Assembly: GCF_036417845.1 (NCBI RefSeq)
Contig: NC_089981.1
Location: 84,609,268 to 84,673,267, forward strand
DNA: 64,000 nt
Direction: 5' to 3'
DNA from: Apteryx mantelli
Taxonomy: Eukaryota; Chordata; Aves; Apterygiformes; Apterygidae
This document shows, in pieces, positions 24,296-37,000 of this stretch; position 1 is the stretch's first letter, and every line of letters begins with the position of its first letter. The notes below the pieces were generated by a model. The model made no database searches. It saw only the letters and a program-made list of their open reading frames with translations, and was not told the DNA's origin. A program made the position numbers and the translations under genes.

Positions 24296-24439
24296 GTAAG
24301 TCGGCCATAAACAGCATTGAAGATGAAAGACTGCAGAACAGCCATGGCCGGAGGCCTGCCCGCATGCTTTGTTGTTGTAGTTTTTAGAAGCTTCTTTGTA
24401 GCTTTTTGCTTCCAACAGCAGCTTGGAAAATGGTTTCCT

Positions 24440-24610
24440 ACCTTGCTGTTTTCTTTGCTACTCTAACTCTCGGCGACCTGGGCTGTGGCTGGCTATTCGA
24501 GCCCTGACTGCAGCGCGGTGTTGCGGGCTGTGCAGCGCAGTGTGCCTGCCGCTTGCACTGGACGCTGCTCTGCTGGCTGCTGTTTAAAGCTGCCCCAGCT
24601 CGTCACAAAA
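24440..24610. other. local GC/CpG-rich patch
   Basis: About 170 bases with several CpGs (TTCGAGCC, GCAGCGCGGTGTTGCGGG) in AT-rich intergenic DNA. It could be a decayed exon or promoter. No protein family recognised in any frame. Confidence 0.4.
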
Positions 24611-26831
24611 ATCTGTTCATATACCTTTCAAAGGTGGAAGAAGCAAATAGGTTCCTATAGCCTCATTTATGTGTTTTGTACTATCCATACGACTGCTTTA
24701 TCCTACATAGCCCATGCCTTGTTACCTTGGAGATAGCTAAGAACTAACTCTAACTTGACCTAAAATGGTAAAGGCTAAAAAGGAGTCCAAATAAGGCAGC
24801 AAGTCTCCAATGATGTCCTGTATTTTTTAATGGATTAACATGCTAATGATGTCCAGATTGCTACAGTTAGACCACAGATGTTATGCTCCATTATAAATAA
24901 TGAACTGGCTTTAAAGTCTTATGGCTTTCTTTAAAGCAGTCCTTTTTGTTAAACATTAAAGGTAACTCAAAATTATCCCATCTTCCGTTGTATCTTAGTG
25001 TGCAAAAAGAGTAGAAAGGATTCTGAATTCCGAAGAGGAACTGAAGAGTTTAAGTGATGGGATTGGAGGACATTTATGCCTTTTGGGCAAAGCTGCTTGG
25101 GGCTGACATGAGGAGGATGAAAAATCAGTTTCCCCTCATGTTTCAGTGCTTGAGGATTTGGGGGTAGGAAGATGTTTAAATATTTGTTAAGACAGATTTC
25201 CTGTACTAAAGGTTAAGCAAGTATTGGAGGGAGTTAGTTAATAAATTACTCACATTTAGGTTCCCCAGTTTCCCTTGACTCCAGTTTTAAAACTTTCTTA
25301 ACCCACTGTTATCCAGGGAAAACATTCACTCTTAAAAGCCAATTATATGTCACTTCTCCCTGCTGCTCCATCCCCCTGCTCAGAAAACTAATGGGTGGGA
25401 TGGGACTGTGTCACTGGAGGTACGAACATCAAGTTGGTATCTGCCAGCCTGAAATGGAGCTGACTAAACAAACACCGTGACTTCTGCAGGAGCTATGTGC
25501 TTATAGTGACTGTAGTTTGTTTACAGACGTAGCTGTTAATTATGAACACTTCAAAGCTACTTAAAGTCAAAAATAAGTTGCTATGCTTTTGGAAGAAAGG
25601 ATGGAGTCACTGGCTTTTACCTTTGGATCACCAGTTTTGTGCTAGCTCCACTCCATTGAGAAAAAAACTCCTGCATTCTTCCAACATCTTTCAATGTGTG
25701 TAACTTGCATGTAACCCAAGAAAGATGATACAAATGAGTACATTTTAGCTTGTAAATAAAAAGTGCATCAATGCAACTAAAGCATTGAGCTGATGCAAAA
25801 TGTCATAAGAGCAACCGTGACAATTTTATCAAAAGGTTAATTTGGTTTGCTGAGCTTTGACTTCCCTTTGCTTCTTTGGTGAGTTGTTTGCATTTCCTGA
25901 TGGCTCAAACCATGTTATTTAGAAAATAGAAACCCGTAAGATATTGTCAACAGGACTTGTGGGTTGAGAATGATTCTTAACTCGCTACGCTGATAGAAAG
26001 TGTTTCAGTTCCTCATGCCCTTTGTGTCAGCATGTACTGGCAAAGGGTTGCAGCTGTTCTTTCATCATAGTAAGATTTCTCCCAGCACTACATTCTCAAA
26101 AATATTAATTGGAAAGACAAAATGATTATTTTGATAGTGCCTGAATGGTTGTCCACTGTGAAGGCTGGGAATATCTCCAAAAGCAGGCAAGGTTACAACT
26201 TTTTCTTACAATCACCAGCTTTTGGATGTGAAAAAGAAAAGAAGTACTTATCATTTAAGAGTACAATTACTTTACCATACCTACTTTTCCGTCAGTTTTG
26301 CCTAGTCAAAACTTCATGAACCTGAAGACGAGCTCCTGGAATGCTTATAGATTTGCTAAATTGAAGCCTTAGCTTTAGACTCAACAATGTATTAGACTTA
26401 AAAGCATGACTTTCAAGCATTAACTTGACATATAATTAATTTTAACTAATGCTTCATTTAAATTACTTTCAGTATCTATCTTACCTCGCAAGTGTCTCTT
26501 ACAGAAGATGTTCAAAGGTACCACCCAGAAAAAGGCTAGCTTATATGGGGATTTAATGCCTACAGCCAGCAGCTGACCCTTTTGGTATTCACAAAAATGC
26601 CCATTCAATTGCAACACGCTTCCACAGGTAACAACAGCTGTATGTTTCTGCTGAAGGTCCATCAGTTTGTGCTTAGCTTTGTATCGCTAATCATGTGCCT
26701 AACTTCTAATAGCAGCCAGTGTCTAGCTTGTGCCTAAATGCAGTAGGATTCTGCCACCGAACTTGTCTGCTGTGCATGCTTGTGGCTCACCTGCTACATC
26801 CAGGCTATAGATGCAGAAGGTTATTCTGCTG

Positions 26832-26946
26832 TCCCAGTGATTAGTGCATTGGGCTGTGGGAGAGCCAAGGTCAAAGTCCTGTTTGTGCTGGAGGGAACCT
26901 AATCCACATGTTTCTCTCTCCCAGTGAGAATATCCTGACCCCTGTG
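26832..26946. repeat. tRNA-derived SINE-like element with inverted second half
   Basis: CCCAGTGATTAGTGCATTGG, then GCTGTGGGAGAGCCAAGGTC AAAGTCC, resembles a decayed tRNA head (box A GTGGTTAGNGCA, box B GGTTCAAGTCC). The following 26888-26946 reads, on the other strand, as a second such head (GGTCAGGATATTCTCACTGG ending TTAGGTTCC). Family name not assigned. Confidence 0.5.
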
Positions 26947-27089
26947 ACATAGCTTAATCTGGAGTGTGCCCTACCTCTCAAGTAGCTACAACTTTTCATG
27001 CTATAAAGAAATACACAGTCAAAGAGAATAAAAATGAGGCCACAAGCTTAGTCTCTGGTTCCTAAGTGAAAGGCAACTACTAAAGAAAA

Positions 27090-27610
27090 GGCTCAGTGGG
27101 GGGGTGAGTTTATCACCTTGACTAGGCAAATCAGGTTAGGCTCAGTAATGGAACCAACTCTGATGGAAGGAAGAGCGGGTGGAAAGGGAGTGGGCTCCAC
27201 AATGCGGTGGGACTCCACAGTGGAGCATGCCCTGTCCTGGGGAGGGAGTACTGAGAAAGCTGTGGGAAAAGTGACCCAGCACAGACTGGGGCAGGAGGAA
27301 GAGAGAGAGGGCAACAACCGTGCAGCCTGCTTAAAACGGGTTTGATGCCACTGGGCTACAGAGCAGACTCTCATTTGGAGGTGCTCTCTGCCTCCCTCCG
27401 AAGCACCACCCAAAGCAGGGGCAAGGCCAGGCACCGAGGCCCAGGCAGGGGCTGAGCCGTGCGGAAAAGGCCGGGCCAGGCCAGGGGTGGGGAGGAGAGG
27501 CTCACTCGGTAACCTAGCCGTAAGCAGTCCCCTCCTGCCACTGCTCATGCTCGGTGGCCCAGCGAGACCCGGAGAAGAGACCCAAGGGCCCACGTCTGGC
27601 CCCTTCCCTT
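27090..27610. other. GC-rich intergenic block, function unknown
   Basis: About 500 bases richer in GC than the surroundings, purine-skewed on the plus strand. It keeps a 166-codon frame open on the minus strand (27093-27593), but the composition is Pro/Ser/Leu-rich with no domain recognised, so a chance open frame is likely. Confidence 0.4.
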
Positions 27611-28431
27611 AGCCAAAGCTGGAGGTGCCAAAACAAGATGCTGCTCCAAGCTGAGAGAAACTCTGCACTCCTACAGCCAAGCGTTTTCTTTCTTAGCTCC
27701 CAGTAAAGCAGGGGCAAGATTCCTGCAGTTAATACACGTGGAAAGAAAGAAAAAAAACCATCAAAACACAGGTTTATTACAGCATTTTACTGCCTTCAAG
27801 ATACAAACACACACAGGGAGAACATCTCAAAGAGGGAGCTGAGATGCTGCAACTTGTGACAGGGAACAAAGGTGACCCTGGCATGGCCAGAGACCAGAGG
27901 AGCTGGAAGAGACAGTGTTTACCACGGACAATGCACCTCCTCTCCCATCCCACTTCCGTGGGAGAAGTGCCACTTACCTGCAGCTGCGGGAAGCACACAG
28001 TGTTACCCCAAAGGTAAATGGTAACTCAGGAGGGCAAGAGCTGAAAAGGCAGAAAAGCTTGAGTCATTAAATTTACAGTGCAATGAAAAAGGAAAAGGAA
28101 TGAACAATAGAGAAAACAATAATAAGAGACTAGACGAAACCAGGCAATCATGAAAGACTCTCTGCAACTGGACCATAAAAAGCAATACTACACGCAGAAG
28201 CTAATTAAATGACACATGCCTGGCACATAATCCTTCAGTAATCCTATGAACAGTATGGGCAAGGTGGTCACCTGCAGCATGGGAGGTGAGCAGTGTGTAA
28301 ACAGAAGGCGTCAAGAGTTTGGGTTATTTTTTTCCAAATAGTTGTAAACCTTACCAATCCCTAAGGAAAGTAATTCTCAGGATATGGTTTTAAGCTGTGC
28401 ACACACGTAAAAAGATCTAGTGGCTCATTAA

Positions 28432-28451
28432 AACAAACAAACAAACAAACC
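28432..28451. repeat. (AAAC)5 microsatellite
   Basis: Tandem AAAC units. A second AAAC array lies at about 33731-33749 in the ARID4A 3'UTR. Confidence 0.95.
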
Positions 28452-28499
28452 CGCTTGTGTGATCTAACAAAAGTATTTCATAAAAATTCCACATCTTAC

Positions 28500-31400
28500 C
28501 CCTTGTTACGTAACTGGCATAGCTGGCAGGATCATGGCAAATCAGGTCAAGCTGTACCCAGATGAGGGATTAGAAATACAGTAGTTTAGAAACAGCTTAA
28601 GAAACTGATAGAGCTAGAATAGAAATGATATTGTTAGGTTACTTTGAAGAGCAAGGAAATAGAAAGACACAGCCAATAGCAAGTAGTTCTTTCTGTCAAG
28701 CACGAGGCTCACTCAGAATGAGATAAGCAAACACACTACCGAGAAACATCCTGCAGTTTTTCACGGCTGTAATAGAGCTATAGTGTTGATTTTCTTTGTT
28801 GGTAGATAATGGAATATTGAGAAAGAAAATAGCAGTCACAATACTTCATTTTTTTTTAAATCACAATGAGTGAGCTGTACTGGTGAATTAAAGCCAAATG
28901 CAATAAAACCCAGGAAAGACACTTTTTTCGCCTTTGGAAACTATTAGGATAGGACAAGCAACAGTATAAGGGTACTAAATAATATAAATAGCAGGCAGTT
29001 GCAGAGATAAAGCAGAACCAATTATCAGAACAGCCCCCCTCCAAAACAGAAATAATTTCTCTGAAAATGGGAAGATGCAACTTCAGGATTTTCAGATGCA
29101 AAACTTTGCCCATGACCCATGACTAATCATAAAATCCACCACCAAACCACATTAAAACAAATACATATTCAGACCAATAATATTGCAACGATAAAAATTA
29201 AATGTACATATTCTTCCAAAGCAGTGGATGAGTCTAATAAACGCTTGTGGAATTTTAGGAACTCATAGATATCCAAAGGAAATAAATATATACCAATAGA
29301 TGTCAGCTATTTAGTGACAATTAATAAAGGTGAATAATTTTAAACTCCACCAGCAGAGCATTTAAAAGAGAGTGTTTGTCAAAATTCATTCTGTCTGAAG
29401 GAAGATATGATAGAAAGAGATTTTCTCAAAATTTGAGAGCAATAGCTTGCTAAACAGAGGAGAGCATGAGCTAGTTACAGTCTGTTTTCTAAGCCCTGGA
29501 GTTTTGGTGAGTCAGCGGCTGGCAGCATCCCCGTCGGTTCCATTGCTTTGGTGTTATGTTCTGCACATCTCCAGAGGTAATCCTTATCCTGCATATTGTA
29601 GCAAATAATAAAATCCTGAGTATGGAGAACTAAAAATAATCAAGATCTCAGTGCACAAAATCTGCAAAATACAGGAGCCTTAGTGAAGCAAACAGCTCAA
29701 CACACTGTTAACACTCGTCTTTCGTTTCAGCTTGTAAATCTGTCTTCTGGTTGGTCAGTCAGATTTGTGTCAAGCTATCAAACCAAACTCTCACGTAAGT
29801 TTTCTCAAAAAGAGCATTTGCTTAAAAACAGCATTTTGGAGACATACTACTGTAAAAGGATTCCAATAAATGTTGTCCAGAAAAGCCATTTTGCCTCCTC
29901 AGAAACGCAGGAGTATTTTTACCAGGGAGAAGAAGAGCATTTTATTAGAAGACTTTAACAACCATTTTTTGTGTGTGTGAAATTTCACCTTCACAAACAT
30001 ATTTGGAGACAGAAGCCTAAGAGTGGAAGGCTTGATAGTCTGATTGAGATGCATGAACCAAGAATCCTAAGATTCTGATTCTCTTTCCAGCTCTCCACCC
30101 AAGCAATCCTGTGTAATTCTGGTAGCCATTACTATGCGGCTCCCTACATGTAAAACAAGAGTATGTACCCCCTTTAAAAAGTTGTTGCCTAGATTACATT
30201 ATCACTACATCTGAAAAAAAAAAAAAAAGGGAGAGAGAGAATCTAAGTCGAACGTGTGCAAAATACCATGAACACTGAAGAAATTATTTCATCACTTTTT
30301 CTCCTCTGCTGCTGTTCTTCAAATTAAAGGTCTCTGCTTCTGCCTGCGAAAGTCAAATATATTATGCTTCATGAAGATAAACACTTTTATTTACCCTTGT
30401 TACAATTTTCTTTTACTACTGTTACTGTAAATCTATTTAACTTCTGTTGAAATAATGATTTATTATTATTGTTGTTCCAACATCTTGCTTCTCCTGCGCG
30501 ATCTATTCAGACTGATTAGGCAAGAGAAAGTTTCTCAGACACAAGCAATCTGATGGAGGAAACAGAAACAAGGAGAAATTTAACTGGGAGTTTATACATT
30601 CAAGTTGAAATAAAAACTCATTAGTATACAGGTATACACTTTTATGGAAGGAAAGTAAAAACTAAAACAAGTAAAGAAATGAATGTTTTCTTACCTTATG
30701 TCCCTGCATACAAAATTTTTAAATTGGGGTTGTATTGGCTTTGTACTTTGCTAATATAAGGTAATACTGAGTAGTATCAAAGGACAAAAGTAACCAACCA
30801 CTTGCAAGATGCCAAGTGTTCTGACTGTTGTTAAATATATTTTCCAAATTTCAGATATACACTAACACAATCTAAAGCAATGTATCTGCCAGAGATCTGA
30901 TAGCTCTTTGTATAAACTGCAGAAGGTGGGGGGAAGGTCTGAATTCTCTTACAGCACTGTTCTTTTTAACAAATCTAAACGGCAGAATTTGATCCCGTAA
31001 TTCTTTGCATTTTTATCCCCTCCTAGCTTACCTTCAGGTAAAGTATATAATTTTGAGAAAACTGTAGGAGATTAGAAGGTAGGAGAAGAGGGAAGACTGC
31101 CAAGAGGGTGCTTTACTTTTAATTGCTCCTGCAAACACTGTATCTAACCTCTTATTAATTTTTTTTCAGTGTAATCATAATTACTCTGTCCTCAACAGCA
31201 TAAACATTCAAAGCATTGGAAGACACTTTGTAATTTATTTTATGTCAACAAAGCAGAAGTGAAAGGATTATAACAGAAGTTAGAAATAAAAGACCTATTA
31301 GGGTTTTTTGTTGATTTCCCTTTTAGTACAGGATAATCCTGTATTACATACTTACTTTTCCCGTCCCTATAGTATCTCATGACATTTAAAAAAACTGTTT

Positions 31401-32100
31401 AAACATCTACTGAATAATCTGGCCAACTGATATCCTTCTTGCCAGAAAGATAAAACTAGGAAATCAGTAACGTGCTAGAGGCTTTGCCAGTGGCTCGGCA
31501 GAAAGTCATCCACCTTTTTGGGGGGAGTTTAGTTTTCTGCAAGGAGAGTCATGTTAGGTGTTTTTTTTTTTTTTTTGGGGGGGGGAGGCAGGAGGTGTTT
31601 GAGGAGTACTAGCACAAGGTAAGCAGCTGGAAACAGGGAAGAAGGAAGCGAGGCTTCCCTACTTCAAGGAGCAACCATCTGTTAGATTGTATTTCCATGT
31701 CTGATGGAACCATACCTTCAATTTCCTTGCAATATTTTAAAGATTCCTAAAAGATAAGGAGATGCAGTCAGTGTACAGACTTCTAAAATCTGTGCTGAAG
31801 TACAGACTGTTAAGAGCTCATCCATCACCTAGACATGTTGAGTATGTGTGCATATGCCTGCTTATTTTAAGATTTCACAGCCTTTGTAGACAGAGGTTTG
31901 ATATCTGCATAAGATATAAATGAATCCTATCATTTCATTGAAATGTACTTCTGCAAATATTAAACATGGAAGATAATCTGAGAAAATGTGACCCATGTCA
32001 GTTCCTTTAAAATGAGTATTGCTTTTTATTCATAGCTATTATAAGATTAACAGTAAAAGTTAGCTCTGAAAAAAAGTCTTTACAACAATTTATGAAGATT
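28500..32100. other. intergenic, between SINE remnants and the ARID4A 3' end
   Basis: AT-rich. Contains A15 at about 30214-30228 and T16G9 at 31561-31587. A 91-codon plus frame at 29683-29958 has no recognised family. Nothing else seen. Confidence 0.5.
30066..30185 (+). repeat. possible MIR/CORE-type SINE remnant
   Basis: GATTCTGATTCTCTTTCCAG followed by CTCTCCACCC, a GTGTAATTCTGG core and a TGTAAAACAAGAGTATGTAC tail follow the layout of tetrapod tRNA-SINEs (attccagctctgccac ... catctgtaaaatgggga). Diverged. Confidence 0.4.
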
Positions 32101-32109
32101 AATTTTCCT

Positions 32110-33910
32110 ATTTAGGTAAGTAAGTCCGGACATTTACAAGAGCAATCATTTAAATAAAAATAGAATATAAAGCCTATGTTTAAAACATGGCCTTTATTAA
32201 TGCTGCCTAGTGAGCTCCATATTTATCTTACATTGAAATAGTTCTGCTTTGCTTAAGAAAAGACAGAAAAAGTGCATTTACAAGAGTACTTTTTCTTTAA
32301 TTTTCTGCGAAAATGGAAGGAATTGGAATCACAAGTTGACAAATGTTGTAAAATGAAGTTTCAAGAAACATCAATTTTAGTAATGCTACTCCATCACTAG
32401 TGTTTCGTTATGACTTTCTGCCGTGTGAACCAGAATATCCTGATATACAGTCTAGAGCATCTATGTTATTACTCTACAGCATATTAAACACAGAAAAAGG
32501 GGTTAAGAACCCCTTTCAATGTACAAACATGAATAAAAAAATTGATAAAAAAGTCACCTTTATACATAATGTATATGCAAACTGTTTTAAATACACGGTT
32601 TTGGAAGAGTTATTTACAAAATGTATCCGTCCGTGGGACAATCCACAGACAAAGCATACACAGTTGCTTTACTTTATTGTTGCATCTCAACTTTGGGAGA
32701 TATAAATTCATTCGGCAGTATAGCAAACATAAAAACTTGTGACAAAGTATCTTAAGGGCAACCCAATAAATTTTGTTCCTCAAAACAATGTAAGTACTAG
32801 GACTGCCAAAGTTTCCAAATAAAGTCGTAGTTTAATCCAGATGCCCGGTTACAGATCTATGGTGTGGAGGATATACAGACAGACCCACGTTAAGTATAGG
32901 CATGGCTACTGGATAAAACCTCCTGTAAGAGCCATAACTGATAGGTATGTTTTATCGAAAGACTGAACTAACCTAGATGTTTCTTTTTTTCTCCAATTTT
33001 ATTAATATTTTAAAAAATACATAAAAATACAACATCCAATGTCTGAATAAATATATTTAACAAGTTGCAAGATACCTTATTTTACACAAAAATTTCAGCT
33101 TTAGAAATCTTGTTAAATAACTTCATCGTTGTTATATATTTCATTTTTTGTCTTTTTGTAACAAAATAAAAACTCTGAAATTACATAGAAAAAAGACAAA
33201 ATATTTTTGTCAAGGGATAAGATAGTCCACTGAAAACCTATTCACAATTCCACTGTAAACATTAATAAACATTAAAATATTTGCATAATTGTGTGCTCAA
33301 AAATCCTATAAAAAGTGGAAGACTTATTACAACTGTAGTTTTCAGTCAACTACACTTCCTTTCACAATTTATTTTGTCCCATTTACACCTTTAAAACTGG
33401 GCACATTGCTGAACACATACTTTGGCAGTTCTGTATAGCAAGTGCTTCCACAAAGAGGAACTACTCACCAAGAGTTAACACACAGCTCGGTGAAAGTGCA
33501 GCAGTTACTCAATTCTTTTTGATAATATTCTGATGTCTGCTTGGTGCACTTGCTTTTCTATGATCTCCCTAGAACACCTGAATGCTTCATTGGACATAAC
33601 TTTTCAAATTTGATAAGTGCCCTTTCTCTGTATTAACAAAAAAAACAAAACAAAAACAAACACAATGACAAGCATGTCACATTGTGCCTACAAACCTTCA
33701 GTTAGCAATGAGCTTAATTTCTCTGAACAGTAAATTAAACAAACAAACAAACAAAAAAAGAGGGTAGAAGGGGAGAACAGATACAGTCCAGCAGTGGAAG
33801 TGTGTACAGAATATACTTGGCAATGTCAAACCAGTTGAGTGCTTTCTGTGGTTGAATTTCAGGATTTATGTCCATGGCAGCAAGCTGCTGGCAAGGCAGA
33901 GAAATGTGTA
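32110..33910 (-). other. ARID4A: ARID4A 3'UTR (approximate extent)
   Basis: Downstream of the ARID4A stop the minus strand is A/T-rich with several AATAAA signals (TTTATT on plus at about 33368, 33000, 32673 and 32185) and a Pumilio-type UGUAAAUA (plus TATTTACA, 32611-32618). The true cleavage site cannot be chosen by eye. A 101-codon plus frame at 32400-32705 is antisense and low-complexity. Confidence 0.5.
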
Positions 33911-34014
33911 TCACCTGCATTCTACAGCAAGCACGTTTTGTGGAGGAGAAGATGATGACGGACTCATTCCAGTGTCTGATGAAGCAGATGACATGGATGC
34001 TCCTGTATGTGACA
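33911..34014 (-). CDS. ARID4A: ARID4A exon q (last coding exon, stop)
   Basis: Encodes [20 protein letters not shown] through [12 protein letters not shown], then TGA (33911-33913). Acceptor TATATATTCAG. Confidence 0.98.
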
Positions 34015-37000
34015 CTGAATATATAGAACAGCACATCAGCATCAGACTATCAAAGCGCATGTCAGAATGAAGGATTCCTTGGTTATCAGATTTTAAAAAG
34101 ACCTCAAAGACTTTGCATGTTATAAAAACTGATCTGGATTTTTTTTGTCAATTGCTTTCATCATTATATTCACATAAACTGGATGATTAATCTTACCATT
34201 TCTGCATTACAGACCAAATGAAAAGATAAATCGGATGATCCTGTACACTGATTGAAAACTCAGATCTAGCTGGCACTAGGAAGTCCAGATTTTTAGTGCA
34301 CAATTATAAAATAGTCAGTGATTCTTTTTGCTAGCTTCAAGTTTCGAAAAGCCACAAATGCTCTCTCCAAATACGTATACATACAAACAGGATAAACTAT
34401 ATATATATTTTTTCAAAAATATTGTCAATTGAATTCTAGTTGCTTTGAGTTCTGAATTTTCTGAAAACAGACATCTCATGGGAAGCATAAAGCAAATCTG
34501 AAAGTTACCTTCTCTATCTTTCTTTTTTAATCGTTTTCTTCTCCTGTCTATGGTTGCTACTTCTGACTTCAGGGACATATAGTATTTTCGGATTTCCTGT
34601 AGCTTTTCTTGTAAGAAGGAGATCCTTTCAGTGCTGCTCATATTGTCTAGTTCATCTTAAAAGTGTGAAGAAAAAAAAGACATAGACACTGCTTTAGCAA
34701 GGTGATTTTAAACAAACGAGTGCAATTCTCAGAGGATACATGATGCAGTATGAAAGATAACACATTTCCATAACACCATGCCAAGAAGGCGTATATCTAA
34801 TATAGAATACCAAGATTCACACATTTTTCCTTTAGAACATAAACTTTCTTATTAAATTCCCTCTAATTCAAAGTGCAAAAACCATTAATAAGAATCTGAC
34901 AGAAAACATTAATAAGCATCATGCTGACTGTGAGGAAGCTATTCTGTGTATATTCTACTATTCTTCCTAAGATCAAAACCCACCCCTAATGAAAGATGAT
35001 TAACAATAGGCACCACAGGGGGAGGTAAGATTTCTACAGACAGGTTCAAAAAATTGTCTTTATATTCTTAATATTGTCTTAATATTAGTTCTAGACTGTA
35101 TTTCCAACGATAAAGGAGAAAAGCAAAAGCAAAAGACAAAAAACACCAAATAATTGCTTATCATCCTGCCCTTCCAATCACCACCACCTTTTCAATCACC
35201 ATCTCAGTGGTAGCAGCTAGTGTTGCTCACTGACTCCAGAATGGCAATTTAATGCCTTGACCACGCCACTGAAAGCTGGGATTTCAAGCTACTTTTTGTT
35301 TGCTTGTTTTTAGAGGCGTACGGGAGCTTCATATCCCAAACTCTGCTGAAGATGATCAGAAATCCCTGGGGTCAACTGAATGAAGGAAAGGAGAAAAACC
35401 TCAGGCAATTTCAATCATGACTTTTTTTTTTAAATGTGTGAGCTGGAAAGCTTTACAATAGGATTAACCATTCACTTCAGAGGCTTTGATGAACCTGTTC
35501 TAAAACAGTAAAGGTCCTAGACCTTGAATCAATAAAGTTTGATTTTTATGCTTCAAAGTTTAAGATGATTTTAAAGAATTCTTACTGAGCTGAAAACTCC
35601 ATTTGTACACTCTAGGGGAAGCATTCTGGTGGTGGTGTTTCTCCCTGTGTTTATCCTTTTCTCCATCTTTGATGTGAGGTGAAATCACTCTTGCAGGTGA
35701 TCGAGAAATCTTCTGTGTTTTGGTTGCGTTTATGTGTTTTACAGGAGTACATTTACTTGCACTGTCCAGGACAGGAAGGTCTTCACTGTCACTACTTTGC
35801 CCTGTAGTGAGAGAAATCATTTAGACTTCAAAACAAAACCTTGAAATTTCTAAAGTTTTAGTTATACTCAGAAAAGTTACTTAAGTAAAAAACTGCTCTT
35901 GCTTACTCAGATCCTGAAATACACACAGAAAATAAACTGGATCAGATCTAATACATAACTTTACTGGATACAACATGCACTGAACTCTCAAGCGTGCTGT
36001 ACATTAAAATATAAGAGCAGTCAAAAGCTGACTAGGTCTTTAGTTAAGGGGCTAAAGTCAAAATTTTCTACATAAGCAATACCAAAGCTTATTCCAAAAT
36101 AAGAGCATCAGTGCACTGATAAACTGCCTTAAGTCAGATTTTTTAGTTTAAAAAAAGACACTAGAGTCACTTTTCTAAAAATAAAACTGCATAAATATAG
36201 GCAGATAGCACATGATCATTTCAAAAAAGAGGCAACAGATACAGAACATTCAAAAAGGATCTTTTACTTACATCAGTATTTACTAAATTGCTTTAAACAC
36301 CTAAAAAACAGTTCTGAAATATGACTAAAAGCATAAAAGCTTTAACAACTAACAGAAAATTTTAAGCCATGATTTTATATAAATATTTTGGATTCCCACA
36401 ATAACTGCAGGAAGTTTTTACATGATCTCTTAAATATGTTTTAACATTGTATGGCAGACAATATATTAGTTTTATGTTTTCAGATTTCAACAATACTGTT
36501 AAAGGCACTGAATATAATGACTTACTCAACTCAGCTTCAAATTTTGATCAAATCAACAAAAACATTGTTGAGTATCAATGAGAACAGCGGTCACCTATAC
36601 ACATTTGTATGACAGCACAGATAATTTTCTGGGAACGTACCTGTTCCATTCTTTTCATTTTTGGCTGCAGCACTTGTTCGCTTTGGAGTACGCTTTTGTT
36701 TTTTTGCCAGTGTTCCACTATTGCTATCACTGGGTCTTTTTTGACCTAAAGGTGGAGGAAAAAAAAAAAAAAAGACTCAAATATTTCTGCTACTATCAAG
36801 TTCTTTTTATAAGCAGCAAACAGATTTAAAACTAGATGACAAAACAAACCAATAAGTTTTAGCCAAAAAAAAAAAAAAAAAAAAAGCCCGTACCAGACAA
36901 AATCACATCAGAAATCATTACAGTTGAGAATGAGTTTTCCCAGGAAATGCTCACCCTTTTCTCCCATCTCTCTTTCCTGCACTGCTATACTACAACTGCT

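Noticed and set aside
23903-24415. 170-codon minus frame in the intergenic region
   Set aside because: It runs through a poly-pyrimidine tract (KKKEKK) and resembles no family. Kept only as part of the note on stop-poor DNA there.
27093-27593. 166-codon minus frame as a TOMM20L remnant
   Set aside because: Composition is Pro/Ser/Leu-rich and no Tom20-like motif could be found in it.
32400-32705. 101-codon plus frame near the ARID4A 3' end
   Set aside because: Antisense to a probable 3'UTR, AT-rich, with no recognisable domain or splice context.
33735-34034. 99-codon minus frame over the last ARID4A exon
   Set aside because: It is a different frame of the same DNA. The real frame gives the conserved C terminus ending AVECR.
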